From positions 123,483-187,482 of the forward strand of contig JAYRYJ010000005.1 of NCBI GenBank assembly GCA_041917055.1: a stretch of 64,000 nt of DNA. The letters run 5' to 3'. The first letter of the stretch is position 1. The number at the start of each line of letters is the position of its first letter. The DNA is from Pseudaquidulcibacter sp041917055. Lineage in GTDB: Bacteria; Pseudomonadota; Alphaproteobacteria; Caulobacterales; Aquidulcibacteraceae. Under the pieces are notes generated by a model. The model saw only the letters and a program-made list of their open reading frames with translations. It had not been told where the DNA came from and made no database searches. The position numbers and the translations under genes were made by a program. Below are positions 16,085 through 25,619 of the stretch, piece by piece.

Positions 16085-17860
16085 ATGGCGTATGTCGCAC
16101 CGATAAAAGATATTTCGCATTGTTTGAAAAATATTGTCGGCATTGAGGGTCTGTTTCAAACCGATGCTTTCCCCGATTTTGATCAAGATATTTTGGTCCA
16201 AATTTTGGAAGAAGGGGGAAAATTCGCGCAAAACATCCTTGCACCATATAATCGCAAATTCGATATGGACGGCGTGAAACTTGATGAAAATCGTAATGTA
16301 ATAACTCCCGATTATATCAAAGACATAAGTGCCAAATATAATGAGGCAATGTGGGTCGGTCTAAAATTTCCCGCTGAAATCGGTGGTATGGGTCTTCCAA
16401 ATACTTTGGGTCTTGCGGTCAGTGAAATGATGCATGCTTCAAATATGGCATTTGGTTTGAAACCAATGTTAACGACCGGAACAATCCTTGCGATTTCCAA
16501 GCACGGCACGTCAGAACAGATTGCGGAATATGTCGAAAACCTAATCAGTGGCGAATGGTCAGGCACAATGAATTTGACCGAACCGGGTGCAGGATCAGAC
16601 GTTGGAGCCTTGACCACGCGCGCCGAAAGATTGCCAGACGGGCGCTATAAAATTTATGGTCAAAAGATCTTTATCACTTGGGGCGATAATGATTTACATT
16701 CCAATATTGTGCATTTGGTTTTAGCGCGGCTTAGCGATGCCCCTGCGGGTGTGCGCGGCATTTCATTATTTATCGTTCCCAAATTCCTGAAAGACGAAAA
16801 CGGGCAATATACAATTCGAAATGATGCAGGCCCTATCGGGATTGAACACAAATTGGGGATTCACGGTTCGCCAACTTGCGTAATGGCTTATGGTGATGGG
16901 CTTTTTGGCGACGAAACCGGCGCTGTTGGCTATATTCTCGGGGAAGAAAATCAGGGCCTAAAATGCATGTTCACAATGATGAATGAGGCACGCCTTGATG
17001 TCGGTTTACAAGGTGTGGCAATTGCCGAAGCCGCGACCCAACACGCATTAAATTATGCCAAAGAGCGAAAACAGGGCAAAGCAATGGGCGAAACTGCCAA
17101 TTCGTCGGAAATCATCAAACACCCTGACGTGCGCCGAATGTTGTTGGAAATGAAAACCCGCACCAAAATGATAAGGGCGATTTGTTACCAAACCGCATTT
17201 GCCGCTGATATGGTGCAATTAAATGACGGTGAGGCCGCACGATTTTGGCACGCAAGAGAAAGCCTTTTGACGCCGATTGCCAAAGCCTATTCAACTGATA
17301 GCGGTTTTGAAATTGCCTCAATCGGGGTGCAAGTTCATGGTGGTATGGGCTATATTGAGGAGACAGGTGCGGCGCAATATTTGCGTGATGCACGCATCTC
17401 TCAAATCTATGAAGGCACAAATGCCATTCAAGCCAATGATTTAATCGGGCGCAAATTAAGTGGCGATGGTGGTAAAGCCTTGTTTGCGCTTTTGCATGAG
17501 ATTTCAAACTTCGCCGCAGATTGCGCTGATAATTCGCACAATCATATTGCCAAAGCGGCGGGCGAAATTATGCATTCGTGCAATATTATTGAAGACTGCG
17601 CCAAAAAACTTTTGGATTGGCAAAATTCGTCCAAAATGAATGAGGCTTTCGCCAATGCCTGCGCATTTTTGGAAATGTGCGGTGCACTTTTGGGGACATA
17701 TTATTTATTGGTTTCGATAATAAAATCCGGCGAAACCAGCGCCAATTCAATTGCCGAATTAGATTTTGCGCGTGTAAATATACTGTCCAAAATCAAACAA
17801 ATAGCGGAAAACTTCGACGAAAGCCCACACGCGATTTTAAGCTATGATTTCACCGTCTAG
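16085..17860 (+). CDS. Acyl-CoA dehydrogenase, long form with C-terminal extension
   Basis: A FAD enzyme of fatty-acid or related acyl-CoA oxidation, 591 residues. This fits the long acyl-CoA dehydrogenase subgroup that includes 3-methylmercaptopropionyl-CoA dehydrogenase (DmdC). Motifs are MNLTEPGAGSDVGALTTRAE (FAD and substrate loop), QKIFITWGDND, MFTMMNEARLDVGLQGVAIAEAATQHALNYAKERKQGK, and QVHGGMGYIEETGAAQYLRDARISQIYEGTNAIQ with the catalytic glutamate region. A helical C-terminal domain of about 120 residues follows. It is a single gene and its stop overlaps the convergent DUF2336 stop. The substrate cannot be fixed from sequence alone. Confidence 0.92.
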   Translation: MAYVAPIKDISHCLKNIVGIEGLFQTDAFPDFDQDILVQILEEGGKFAQNILAPYNRKFDMDGVKLDENRNVITPDYIKDISAKYNEAMWVGLKFPAEIGGMGLPNTLGLAVSEMMHASNMAFGLKPMLTTGTILAISKHGTSEQIAEYVENLISGEWSGTMNLTEPGAGSDVGALTTRAERLPDGRYKIYGQKIFITWGDNDLHSNIVHLVLARLSDAPAGVRGISLFIVPKFLKDENGQYTIRNDAGPIGIEHKLGIHGSPTCVMAYGDGLFGDETGAVGYILGEENQGLKCMFTMMNEARLDVGLQGVAIAEAATQHALNYAKERKQGKAMGETANSSEIIKHPDVRRMLLEMKTRTKMIRAICYQTAFAADMVQLNDGEAARFWHARESLLTPIAKAYSTDSGFEIASIGVQVHGGMGYIEETGAAQYLRDARISQIYEGTNAIQANDLIGRKLSGDGGKALFALLHEISNFAADCADNSHNHIAKAAGEIMHSCNIIEDCAKKLLDWQNSSKMNEAFANACAFLEMCGALLGTYYLLVSIIKSGETSANSIAELDFARVNILSKIKQIAENFDESPHAILSYDFTV

Positions 17861-18939
17861 GCGGCGACTTTCATTGCGCTGGATTTAACTTGCATGAAGC
17901 GTAGTGCACGTTGAGCGGCATCGATTGGGACATCATTATACATGCGCCCCAAGACTTCGGCTTCGCTCATACCGCTTTGACCTAGAACAAACACCGCCAA
18001 AGTAACGAAAAGCGGTCTATCAAAACTATTGGCGCGACATAATAATGCGATACCGTCAATGTCTTTCTTTTCAAACGGTTTTGCAGCCGTATGATAATCG
18101 ATTTTGCATAGTTCGGCGAAAACCAAATAGAAAAGAGTTTTATCGCCATCGCGCCAAATATTCGGCAATGATTGCGGTTTAATAGTCCCGGCAGTTTTCA
18201 TTTTTAGGACTAGGTTTTTCTTTTCTTCAAAATCATCGGGCAATGCACGATTAATTACCGCGACACGATTTTGCGCCCGTTCCATTGCGGCCTGGATTTC
18301 TTCTTGGGAATAATTATTGAATTTTTGAAGAATTTCATTCTTCATTGGACCCGAAACAATTGTGTATAATTGATTGAGTACATCTGCGGGAATTGAGTCG
18401 CGTTTGGCAAGTGGTGCTTGTAATTCCTCATTGTTCTCAGCGCGAACCAAAACCTTGTCATAAGTATCATCGCCAATGCGCGCACCTTGGTTTTCCAATA
18501 GCGATTTTACCACAGTATCATCGCCATGGTTTACCAAGGCTTCTGAGACTATTTCCGAAACGATTGCGCGTTTTGAAACCGCCATTTGATAGGCTGTCCC
18601 TTTACTAGAAACAATTCCTACCAAATCTTCGTCAGTTAAAGACGCAGTATTACGAATAATTGGCGCAGCAATACTTATTTCGTCATTTGCAAGTCGCATA
18701 GCCAATGGTCGTGGGGCATTGCCGCCACCAAAACGAATTGCCAATTCGCGGCGAATTTCGGTATTAAGCTCATAGGCGACTTTTGCCATTAATTCGCCGA
18801 ACATTGAGCTTTCAATCTCGGACTTTTCGCCGGATTCAAAGAAAAAATCGGTCACTTCGTGTAAAAGCTCGCGCCTTTTTTCAGAAGTGCCCTCTTTGGC
18901 TATTTCAAGGAGTTTTTGATATCTTTCGCCAGTTTGCAT
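17857..18939 (-). CDS. DUF2336 domain protein (second)
   Basis: A 360-residue paralogue of the protein at 9626. The family signature is easy to see in the first 200 residues: RRELLHEVTDFFFESGEKSEIE, a stretch EISIAAPIIRNTASLTDEDLVGIVSSKGTAYQMAVSKRAIVSEIVSEALV, then KSLLENQGARIGDDTYDKVL. It is cytosolic and all-helical, with no signal peptide. The C-terminal half carries LPNIWRDGDKTLFYLVFAELC. It overlaps the acyl-CoA dehydrogenase stop by 4 bp (CTAG). Function is unknown. Confidence 0.85.
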   Translation of the reverse strand: MQTGERYQKLLEIAKEGTSEKRRELLHEVTDFFFESGEKSEIESSMFGELMAKVAYELNTEIRRELAIRFGGGNAPRPLAMRLANDEISIAAPIIRNTASLTDEDLVGIVSSKGTAYQMAVSKRAIVSEIVSEALVNHGDDTVVKSLLENQGARIGDDTYDKVLVRAENNEELQAPLAKRDSIPADVLNQLYTIVSGPMKNEILQKFNNYSQEEIQAAMERAQNRVAVINRALPDDFEEKKNLVLKMKTAGTIKPQSLPNIWRDGDKTLFYLVFAELCKIDYHTAAKPFEKKDIDGIALLCRANSFDRPLFVTLAVFVLGQSGMSEAEVLGRMYNDVPIDAAQRALRFMQVKSSAMKVAA

Positions 18940-18987
18940 TTATTTACCCTTAAGTCACAATAACACGCCTAAGTAAACAAATCGTGC

Positions 18988-20136
18988 CTAATTCTTGCGA
19001 AGTGGTCCAATTCCTGATTCAATTGGCATCTCTGTCGGTGCTTCTTCTTTTTTGTTGAAAAGATTTTGGAGCCAAGATTTTTTCGCCTTTTCTTCTTTTG
19101 GTTTGGCAGAAATATCATTGCTCATTATAGGCTTAGTTTTTGACCAATCGATATTTGTGGTGTTTTTGCCATTGGCGACCGCGTCTGCAACATTATTCCA
19201 TTCACTTTGCACAGAATATTGGGAAGAACCCGCAGTCTTATAATTCTGATAAGATTGTGACGGCGTATAGGCCGCACCTTGTGCATTCATCAAATCTGCT
19301 TGTGATGGCTGTGCGTCGGTTTTGGAGGCGAAAATGCTTTTTGCGCCTGCGCGCAATGGACCGTTTGAAGTTTCAGCTTCCAAGACCGGTTTATTTGCAT
19401 CCATTATTGGTGGTTTTAAAGGTGCAAGCGGTGGCGCTTGATAGACAGGCGCAGGTGGCTGATAGACAGGCGCAGGTGGCTGATAGACTGGCGCAGGTGG
19501 CTGATAGGCCATTGGCTGTTGTGGCGGCATTGGTTTTGCCACTTGGACCATTTGCGGCGCAGGTGAAACCGGCGCAACTGGCGGCTTTTGGGAATAGACC
19601 ACACTAGGAGCAGCAGGTGCATTCATTACGGGCGCCGCCATTGGCATTGAAGGCGGGTTTTGCACCATTACCGGCGCTTTTTGCATCGGTGTATTCAAAG
19701 GCTTGATTGAATAATTACCTTCATAAGGCGAACCCGCATTATTATTCGGCATTGGCTTCCAATCCGGAATCTGCCCCTGACCATAATTATTCATAACTTG
19801 CGCAGGTGCAGAGAGGATAGATTGATTTGAATAATAAACCTGATTTTGCGGCGTGGAACGTTGCGGAAGGCCTGAAACCGAACCCGGAATTTGCGCAACA
19901 TTTGGCGAATTTGATAATTTGCACTGCCCCATTGATTGATAAGTGCCATTATTCATTGGAATAAAATTCCATGATGCGCACATTAAATCAGATGTGCAGG
20001 CCTGCGAGCATTCAAATGGCCCAGGAACATAGACCAAACCGCTAGCGCCACCCTGTGCCAAGGCCGAATTTGCCGAAAATCCTAATAAGACAAAGCCGTA
20101 AGCTATACCAAGGTCGCGTAAAATTGATTTTTTCAC
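18988..20136 (-). CDS. Secreted PAN/Apple-domain protein with proline-rich repeats
   Basis: The GTG at 20134-20136 has an AGGAG Shine-Dalgarno and gives a signal peptide (KKSILRDLGIAYGFVLLGF, cleavage after SALAQ). The following 80 residues resemble a PAN/Apple domain, with the cysteine pattern FECSQACTSDLMCASWNF and GQCKLS. Next comes a long region rich in Pro, Ala, Gln and Val, including three APVYQPP heptads. The charged C-terminus ends in an LQNLFNKKEEAP-like tail. Total is 382 residues. A surface adhesion or matrix role is plausible from the architecture but not shown. Confidence 0.75.
   Translation of the reverse strand: MKKSILRDLGIAYGFVLLGFSANSALAQGGASGLVYVPGPFECSQACTSDLMCASWNFIPMNNGTYQSMGQCKLSNSPNVAQIPGSVSGLPQRSTPQNQVYYSNQSILSAPAQVMNNYGQGQIPDWKPMPNNNAGSPYEGNYSIKPLNTPMQKAPVMVQNPPSMPMAAPVMNAPAAPSVVYSQKPPVAPVSPAPQMVQVAKPMPPQQPMAYQPPAPVYQPPAPVYQPPAPVYQAPPLAPLKPPIMDANKPVLEAETSNGPLRAGAKSIFASKTDAQPSQADLMNAQGAAYTPSQSYQNYKTAGSSQYSVQSEWNNVADAVANGKNTTNIDWSKTKPIMSNDISAKPKEEKAKKSWLQNLFNKKEEAPTEMPIESGIGPLRKN
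19440..19502 (-). repeat. 21-bp tandem repeat, three copies
   Basis: Three near-identical 21-bp units inside the PAN-protein gene (19440-19460, 19461-19481, 19482-19502; only the third differs, by one base), followed by a partial fourth. Each unit encodes the heptapeptide APVYQPP. Identity at the DNA level suggests recent slippage expansion and a possible length polymorphism. Confidence 0.88.
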
Positions 20137-20222
20137 CCTAAACTCCTGCGCATTTGCAAAATAACAGAAGTGACATGAAGTTAATTCGGTAAATATAGAA
20201 TTAAGAAAATGTGCCAAACGGC

Positions 20223-22052
20223 CTATAATGCCGCCTTTTTTTCCTCAATAATAAGCCATTCGGTTTCATAATTTTCGAGTGCGGATTTTAGCTTATCCAA
20301 TTCCAAACTCAATGAATGGAATTTTTTTTCGTCTTTCGCGAATAATTGCGGATCATGAAGTGCGTTTTCAATTTCGGAGATACGAGTTTCGGTTAGCGGA
20401 ATTAATTTCTCTAATTCCCCCAAACGAAACGTCTCTTTATAGGAAAGTTTTTGTTGAACCCGCGCTTCACGTTCCTGTTTGGGCTTATTAATTGTTTTGG
20501 GGGCGGATTTTGGAATATGGCGGATTAGTTCAAAATTCTGTGCCGCTAAATCCGACCAACCACCTGCCGTTTCCACCCATTTTCCATTGCCCAATGGTGC
20601 AAGGGTTGAAGTGACAACATTGTCCAAAAATGCGCGATCATGGCTTACAAGAATTATTGTGCCGTCATAATTAGCGAGTGTTTCTTCCAAAACGTCCAAA
20701 GTATCCATATCAAGGTCGTTTGTCGGTTCGTCTAATACCAGAAAATTGCTTTTGCGCGCCATGGCAAGTGCCAATAATACGCGGTTTCTTTCGCCGCCTG
20801 AAAAACTGCCGACCGGTTGGCGCAATTGTTTGGAACTGAAAAGAAAGTCCTTTGCATATGCCGCGACGTGCCTTTGATTATCTTGAACCATAATCATATC
20901 GCCACCCGCTGGTGCAAAAGTTTCCCAAAGTGTTGCTTTTGGGTCAAGGCTTGCGCGGGTTTGGTCAAGATATGCCATTTCAAGGTTTTTGGCGCGCCTT
21001 ATATTGCCGCTATCTGCATTTAATTCACCGACCAGCATTTTGATTAGGGTTGATTTTCCAACCCCATTGGGGCCGACAATTCCAATCCTATCGCCACGCA
21101 AAATACGCAAATCAAACTCTTTGACAATTGCGCGATTGCCAAAGCTCTTTGTGATATTTTTTGCTTCTAGCACCAATTTTGATGAAATTTCGCCGGTTTG
21201 TCCTGCGACATTTGCCGCCGCGCCACGTAAGGAATTCAACATCTGAACCCTTTGTTCGCGCATTTCATAAAGCCTGCGCAAACGTCCCATATTGCGGGTT
21301 CTCCGCGCAGTAACGCCGCGAGAAAGCCAATGATTTTCGTCTTTCAAACGTAGATCAAGTTTTTCCAAAGCCTTTTGATCTTGTGCCTCAATAATTTGCG
21401 CCCATTCGTCGAATTTCGAAAAATTGGAATTCAATTTTTTGGTTTTGCCATTGCGCAACCAAATGCAAGAAGTAGAGGTATTTTCAAGGAATTTTCTATC
21501 GTGTGAAATCAAAAGGATTGCGCCTTTGAATTCACGCAATCTTTCCTCTAATTCCTCAATGGCTTGAATATCTAAATGGTTTGTCGGCTCATCAAGCAAT
21601 ATCAATTGCGCTTCGGAGGCAAAAACCCGCGCTAAACCCGCGCGCCTTGCTTCGCCACCCGAAAGACTTTTAATATCCATTTGTGCATTAAGGCCGAAAC
21701 TATCCATTGCCGCCAATGCTTTGGCGCGCCTTGCGCCTTCGTCGAAATCACCGTCATCAGTGTGGGATGGAATATCACGCATTACCCATTCGATTAGATC
21801 TTTTGCACCTGAAAAATCCGGTTCTTGGTCTTGAACAGCGATATGCGCGCCTTGGGCAAGAATTCTTTCGCCGCTATCAAATTCCAAAGAGCCGGAAATA
21901 ACTTGTAAAAGTGTAGATTTACCTGCGCCATTGGCGCCGACCAGTGCCATTCTTTCGCGATTAGTCAAAGATAAATCAACGCCTGAAAAAATCGGCGTTG
22001 CACCGCGCACTAGGCAAATATCTTTTAATTGCAAAACAATGTCACGGCTCAT
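20223..22052 (-). CDS. uup: ABC-F family ATPase (Uup-like)
   Basis: A soluble twin-cassette ABC protein of 609 residues with no membrane domain. Cassette 1 has Walker A GANGAGKSTLLQ, signature SLSGGEARRAGLARV and Walker B LILLDEPTNHLDI. Cassette 2 has GPNGVGKSTLIKM, SFSGGERNRVLLALAM and FLVLDEPTNDLDMDTLD. A charged linker with WLSRGVTARRTRNMGRL separates them, and a C-terminal coiled coil (from about residue 520, LSYKETFRLGELEKLIPLTETRISEIE) is typical of Uup. ABC-F proteins act on ribosomes. Uup is favoured over EttA by the C-terminal coiled coil and the WLSRG linker. Confidence 0.85.
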   Translation of the reverse strand: MSRDIVLQLKDICLVRGATPIFSGVDLSLTNRERMALVGANGAGKSTLLQVISGSLEFDSGERILAQGAHIAVQDQEPDFSGAKDLIEWVMRDIPSHTDDGDFDEGARRAKALAAMDSFGLNAQMDIKSLSGGEARRAGLARVFASEAQLILLDEPTNHLDIQAIEELEERLREFKGAILLISHDRKFLENTSTSCIWLRNGKTKKLNSNFSKFDEWAQIIEAQDQKALEKLDLRLKDENHWLSRGVTARRTRNMGRLRRLYEMREQRVQMLNSLRGAAANVAGQTGEISSKLVLEAKNITKSFGNRAIVKEFDLRILRGDRIGIVGPNGVGKSTLIKMLVGELNADSGNIRRAKNLEMAYLDQTRASLDPKATLWETFAPAGGDMIMVQDNQRHVAAYAKDFLFSSKQLRQPVGSFSGGERNRVLLALAMARKSNFLVLDEPTNDLDMDTLDVLEETLANYDGTIILVSHDRAFLDNVVTSTLAPLGNGKWVETAGGWSDLAAQNFELIRHIPKSAPKTINKPKQEREARVQQKLSYKETFRLGELEKLIPLTETRISEIENALHDPQLFAKDEKKFHSLSLELDKLKSALENYETEWLIIEEKKAAL

Positions 22053-22089
22053 GGCCTGCGCCTATTGGTTTTGCAGCATAATTACAAGA

Positions 22090-24099
22090 TTATTTGACAT
22101 TGCCCTTTGTCTCGTTTGGTGCATTCGGGAGGAATTTTTTATTTTGCCCGATAGTTGAAATTTCGCCACCACCTGCGGCCTCAAAAAATTTTGCCAGATT
22201 TTCATAATACATTGCTATGCTGCGATTATCGGGGCGCATAATTTCATCCATTGTTGGCAATGGCGACAATGGCAAGCCCTCGTGTGCGCGATTCATAAAA
22301 TACGACCAAATTATTGCGGGAATTGTGCCGCCTGAAATGTTCCGCATCGGTTTAAATTCGTCATTGCCAACCCAGACTCCGCAAATAATATCGGCGGTAT
22401 AGCCAACAAACCAAGCGTCACGAAAGTTTTGCGAAGTACCGGTTTTACCTGCGGCCTCACGACCACCTGATAATTGCGCGCGTTTTCCGGTGCCGAATGC
22501 GACAACGTCAGATAACATTGCCGTCATTTGCCGCGCCTTTATCGGGTCAAAAACTTGTAATGGTGTGTGAGATTGCCTTTGATAGGCAATTGTCCCACGC
22601 GTGGTTTCTATTCTTTCGACCAAAAACGGTTCGATACGCACACCCTCGTTGGCAAAAGTCGCATAGGCGCGGGTGATATCCATAAGGGTTAATTCACCCG
22701 CACCCAATGCAACCGCTAATTGGTTTGGCAATTTTGATTCAATGCCGAAACGCATAGCAATTTGATTAACTTTTGTGATGCCAACTTGTGCGGCAACCTG
22801 CACGGCGATTGTATTTATTGACCTTGTAAGCGCCGAAGAAATAGTCATGCGTCCGCTATAATTGCCGCCAAAATTCTTGGGATGCCAATTGTCATAAACC
22901 ACAGGCTTATCATCAAAAATCGAATTGGGGTTAAGGCCACTTTCAAGACCTGCGGCATAGACAATTGGCTTAAAAACCGATCCGGGTTGGCGTTTTGCTT
23001 GGGTTACACGATTGAATTTACTGTCCTTGTAAGTGCGACCACCAACAAGTGCCAAAATTCGGCCAGTTTTATCAATCGCAAGCATTGCCCCTTGCGAAAT
23101 ACCGGAATTTGCACCCGAAATTTTTATGCCACGATTGACCGCCTCAACTGCCAAATTCTGCAATTGCGGATTAATGGTTAGGCGCACAATTCTATCGGGC
23201 GCAATTTTTTCGGGCAAAGTATCAATTTCTTTTTGCACCATATCAATGGCATAAGATAATTCGCCCTCTTGCGGTTCGGGTGCAATGTTTAGAACTAAGG
23301 GTGTCGCGGCGGCGGTTTGCGACAATTGATTATTTATGAAGCCTGCCTCGACCATTCTTTGCAAAACCAAGGCACGCCTATCCATTGCAGGCTTTGCACT
23401 TAAATCAATTGATAATTTGCCCGGCGCTTTAGGAAGTCCTGCCAACATTGCGGCCTCGGGCAGGGTTAAGTCTTGCGGCTTTTTTGAAAAATAATGCCAT
23501 GCGGCAGCGTCAATTCCATAGGAATTTTGACCGAAATATATTCGATTCAAATAGACCTCTAGAATCTCTTTCTTTGAATATTTGGAATCAATCTGCCACG
23601 CTAAAACCATTTCTTGAATTTTACGTTTGAGTGTTTGTTCGGGCGACAAATAGACATTTTTCACCAATTGTTGAGTAATGGTCGAGGCACCTTGCACGGT
23701 TTTTCCGGCAGCAAGATTTTCAACAATTGCGCGGACAACGCCTATGAAATCAATTCCTTGGTGCTCAAAAAAACGCGCATCTTCAATTGCCAGGAAAGGC
23801 TGAATAACATGTTTGGGCAATGCATCGATTGAGACTTTTCGCCCGAAACGCGGCCCGCGATAGGCCAGTGTATTGCCGTTTTCATCAACTATTTCTAAGC
23901 TATTCGGGCGATTTGAGACCCATAATTCTTGGGCCGATTTTATTTTTGGCATATCGCCAAAAAGAAATTGGAAAATTGTAATCGAAAACAGAAAAATCGC
24001 CCCGACCAACAAAGCAATATAAAGCGCATTAAGGGTTCGTTTCTCCCTTTGCGCTTTTGCCTTTTTTGTCATTAAATCGGCGCGATAGACCTTTTTCAT
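22090..24099 (-). CDS. PBP1A-class bifunctional penicillin-binding protein
   Basis: An inner-membrane peptidoglycan synthase of 669 residues. One N-terminal transmembrane helix (TLNALYIALLVGAIFLFSITIF) precedes the GT51 glycosyltransferase domain, with EDARFFEHQGID, GASTITQQLVKNVYL, RKIQEMVLA and EVYLNRIYFG. The transpeptidase domain has SVFK (in RQPGSVFKPIVYAAGLE), the SxN motif SIN (in ALTRSINTIAVQ) and KTG (in AGKTGTSQNFRDAWFVGYT). The size and order are those of PBP1A/PbpC-like class A enzymes; I do not assign mrcA because an OB domain is not evident. It is divergent from the GTA cluster. Confidence 0.92.
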   Translation of the reverse strand: MKKVYRADLMTKKAKAQREKRTLNALYIALLVGAIFLFSITIFQFLFGDMPKIKSAQELWVSNRPNSLEIVDENGNTLAYRGPRFGRKVSIDALPKHVIQPFLAIEDARFFEHQGIDFIGVVRAIVENLAAGKTVQGASTITQQLVKNVYLSPEQTLKRKIQEMVLAWQIDSKYSKKEILEVYLNRIYFGQNSYGIDAAAWHYFSKKPQDLTLPEAAMLAGLPKAPGKLSIDLSAKPAMDRRALVLQRMVEAGFINNQLSQTAAATPLVLNIAPEPQEGELSYAIDMVQKEIDTLPEKIAPDRIVRLTINPQLQNLAVEAVNRGIKISGANSGISQGAMLAIDKTGRILALVGGRTYKDSKFNRVTQAKRQPGSVFKPIVYAAGLESGLNPNSIFDDKPVVYDNWHPKNFGGNYSGRMTISSALTRSINTIAVQVAAQVGITKVNQIAMRFGIESKLPNQLAVALGAGELTLMDITRAYATFANEGVRIEPFLVERIETTRGTIAYQRQSHTPLQVFDPIKARQMTAMLSDVVAFGTGKRAQLSGGREAAGKTGTSQNFRDAWFVGYTADIICGVWVGNDEFKPMRNISGGTIPAIIWSYFMNRAHEGLPLSPLPTMDEIMRPDNRSIAMYYENLAKFFEAAGGGEISTIGQNKKFLPNAPNETKGNVK

Positions 24100-24318
24100 T
24101 CCATTTCGATAGATTGATTCATTAATCGCGCAAAAAGGGAAAACCGCTGACTAACCCTTAGGAAAAATTCCAAAACTTCAATAAATTCAGCGAACTACAT
24201 TTTTTCTATCCCGACAGTCGAAATTTATTTCATTCTTTCATCAAGAATTTCGGTGAAACAATGACAGACCCAACCCAAAAAATGCGCCAAAGGCGCGCTT
24301 ATAGAGACAGATTATTCA
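24100..24318 (+). promoter_or_regulatory. Divergent region between PBP gene and GTA cluster
   Basis: These 219 bp should hold the GTA promoter. The sequence is AT-rich with no clear -35/-10 pair. A well-spaced GGTGA Shine-Dalgarno at 24252-24256 precedes an ATG at 24261 that opens a 94-codon frame overlapping the terminase start. The terminase ATG at 24319 itself lacks a recognisable Shine-Dalgarno. No g1-like small terminase gene can be confirmed. Confidence 0.35.
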
Positions 24319-25611
24319 ATGAGCTTGAACGCCGCTTTAATCGCATTAACGGAATTACAGAATCAAAAGGAATTACTTGCGGGTCTGAATGCGCGCCAAT
24401 TGCAAACGATAAATCAGGATTGGAAATTTTGGGCACGTCCGGAACAATTGCCGCCACAGACCAATTGGCGGACATGGGCATTCTTAGGCGGTCGCGGGGC
24501 GGGAAAAACCCGTGCAGCAAGCGAATGGGTGATCGAAATGATTGAGACCGGAAACGCTAAAAATGTCGCCCTCATTGGCACGACTTTCCAGGATGTGCGC
24601 GATATTATGGTTGAAGGGGAATCGGGCATTCTAAATATCGCCAATCCCCAATATCGACCGATTTTTGAACCTTCTAACCGCCGAATTGTTTGGCACAATG
24701 GCGCAAAGGCCTATTTATATTCCGCCGAAACCCCTGATAGTTTGCGTGGGCCACAATTCGATTTGGCATGGGGTGATGAATTCGCAGCTTGGACCGACGG
24801 CGATGCCGTCCTTGACGTTTTAATGCCCGCTTTGAGATTAGGGGAAAATCCGCGTCTTTTGCTAACCACAACACCGCGACCTGTTCCTTGGGTTAAGGCC
24901 TTATTTGAAGATCCAAATTGTATTGTCTGCCATTCCTCAAGCATGGCTAATCGCGCCTTCCTCGCCAAAGGGGTAATAGATGATTTGGAAAATCGATGGG
25001 GAAATTCGGTTTGGTCGCGCCAAGAATTATTGGGCGAATTGATTGAAGACCCTGACGGAGCATTATGGACGCGCGATGACATTAAAAATGCCCGTAAATT
25101 GCCAAATCCGGAAATCTTTGACGAGATTGTGGTTACGATTGACCCACCTGCTTCCCACAATGAAAAGTCCGACACATGCGAAATTATTGTGGCGGGGTGC
25201 TTCAATAATATCGCCGTGGTTTTGGATGACTTATCGATTCAGGGCAAAAGCCCGGATGAATGGGCGCGCATTGCCGCCGATGCTTATGAAGTCTATGGCG
25301 CAAATCGCATAATTGCAGAAGCCAATCAGGGCGGGGAAATGGTGCGCACCATTATTTCACTTCATGCGCCAAACGCCATGGTGACATTGAAATATGCCCA
25401 AAAATCTAAGCGAATGCGCGCGGAGCCAATCAATCTTTTGTATCGGCAGGGCAGAATTGGGCACGCCAAACATATGCCGCATTTAGAAGACGAAATGTGC
25501 CGCTTTGGTGCGCACGGTTTCAAAAAAAGCCCGGATAGATTGGACGCTTTGGTTTGGGCCTTAACCCATCTTTTAATCAATAATTCCGACCCCCGCGCAC
25601 GCACACTTTAG
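24319..25611 (+). CDS. GTA large terminase (RcGTA g2-like)
   Basis: The packaging motor ATPase/nuclease that fills GTA heads with host DNA. The N-terminus aligns in pattern with RcGTA g2: a short helical leader, then QTNWRTWAFLGGRGAGKTRAASEW containing the Walker A loop near residue 60. RGPQFDLAWGDEFAAW is the Walker B region. The C-terminal RNase-H-like nuclease has acidic residues in VVTIDPPAS, IIAEANQGG and DRLDALVWALTHLL. It is 430 residues, normal. It is first of the GTA genes and is followed 8 bp later by the portal. Confidence 0.93.
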   Translation: MSLNAALIALTELQNQKELLAGLNARQLQTINQDWKFWARPEQLPPQTNWRTWAFLGGRGAGKTRAASEWVIEMIETGNAKNVALIGTTFQDVRDIMVEGESGILNIANPQYRPIFEPSNRRIVWHNGAKAYLYSAETPDSLRGPQFDLAWGDEFAAWTDGDAVLDVLMPALRLGENPRLLLTTTPRPVPWVKALFEDPNCIVCHSSSMANRAFLAKGVIDDLENRWGNSVWSRQELLGELIEDPDGALWTRDDIKNARKLPNPEIFDEIVVTIDPPASHNEKSDTCEIIVAGCFNNIAVVLDDLSIQGKSPDEWARIAADAYEVYGANRIIAEANQGGEMVRTIISLHAPNAMVTLKYAQKSKRMRAEPINLLYRQGRIGHAKHMPHLEDEMCRFGAHGFKKSPDRLDALVWALTHLLINNSDPRARTL

Positions 25612-25619
25612 GATAAAAA

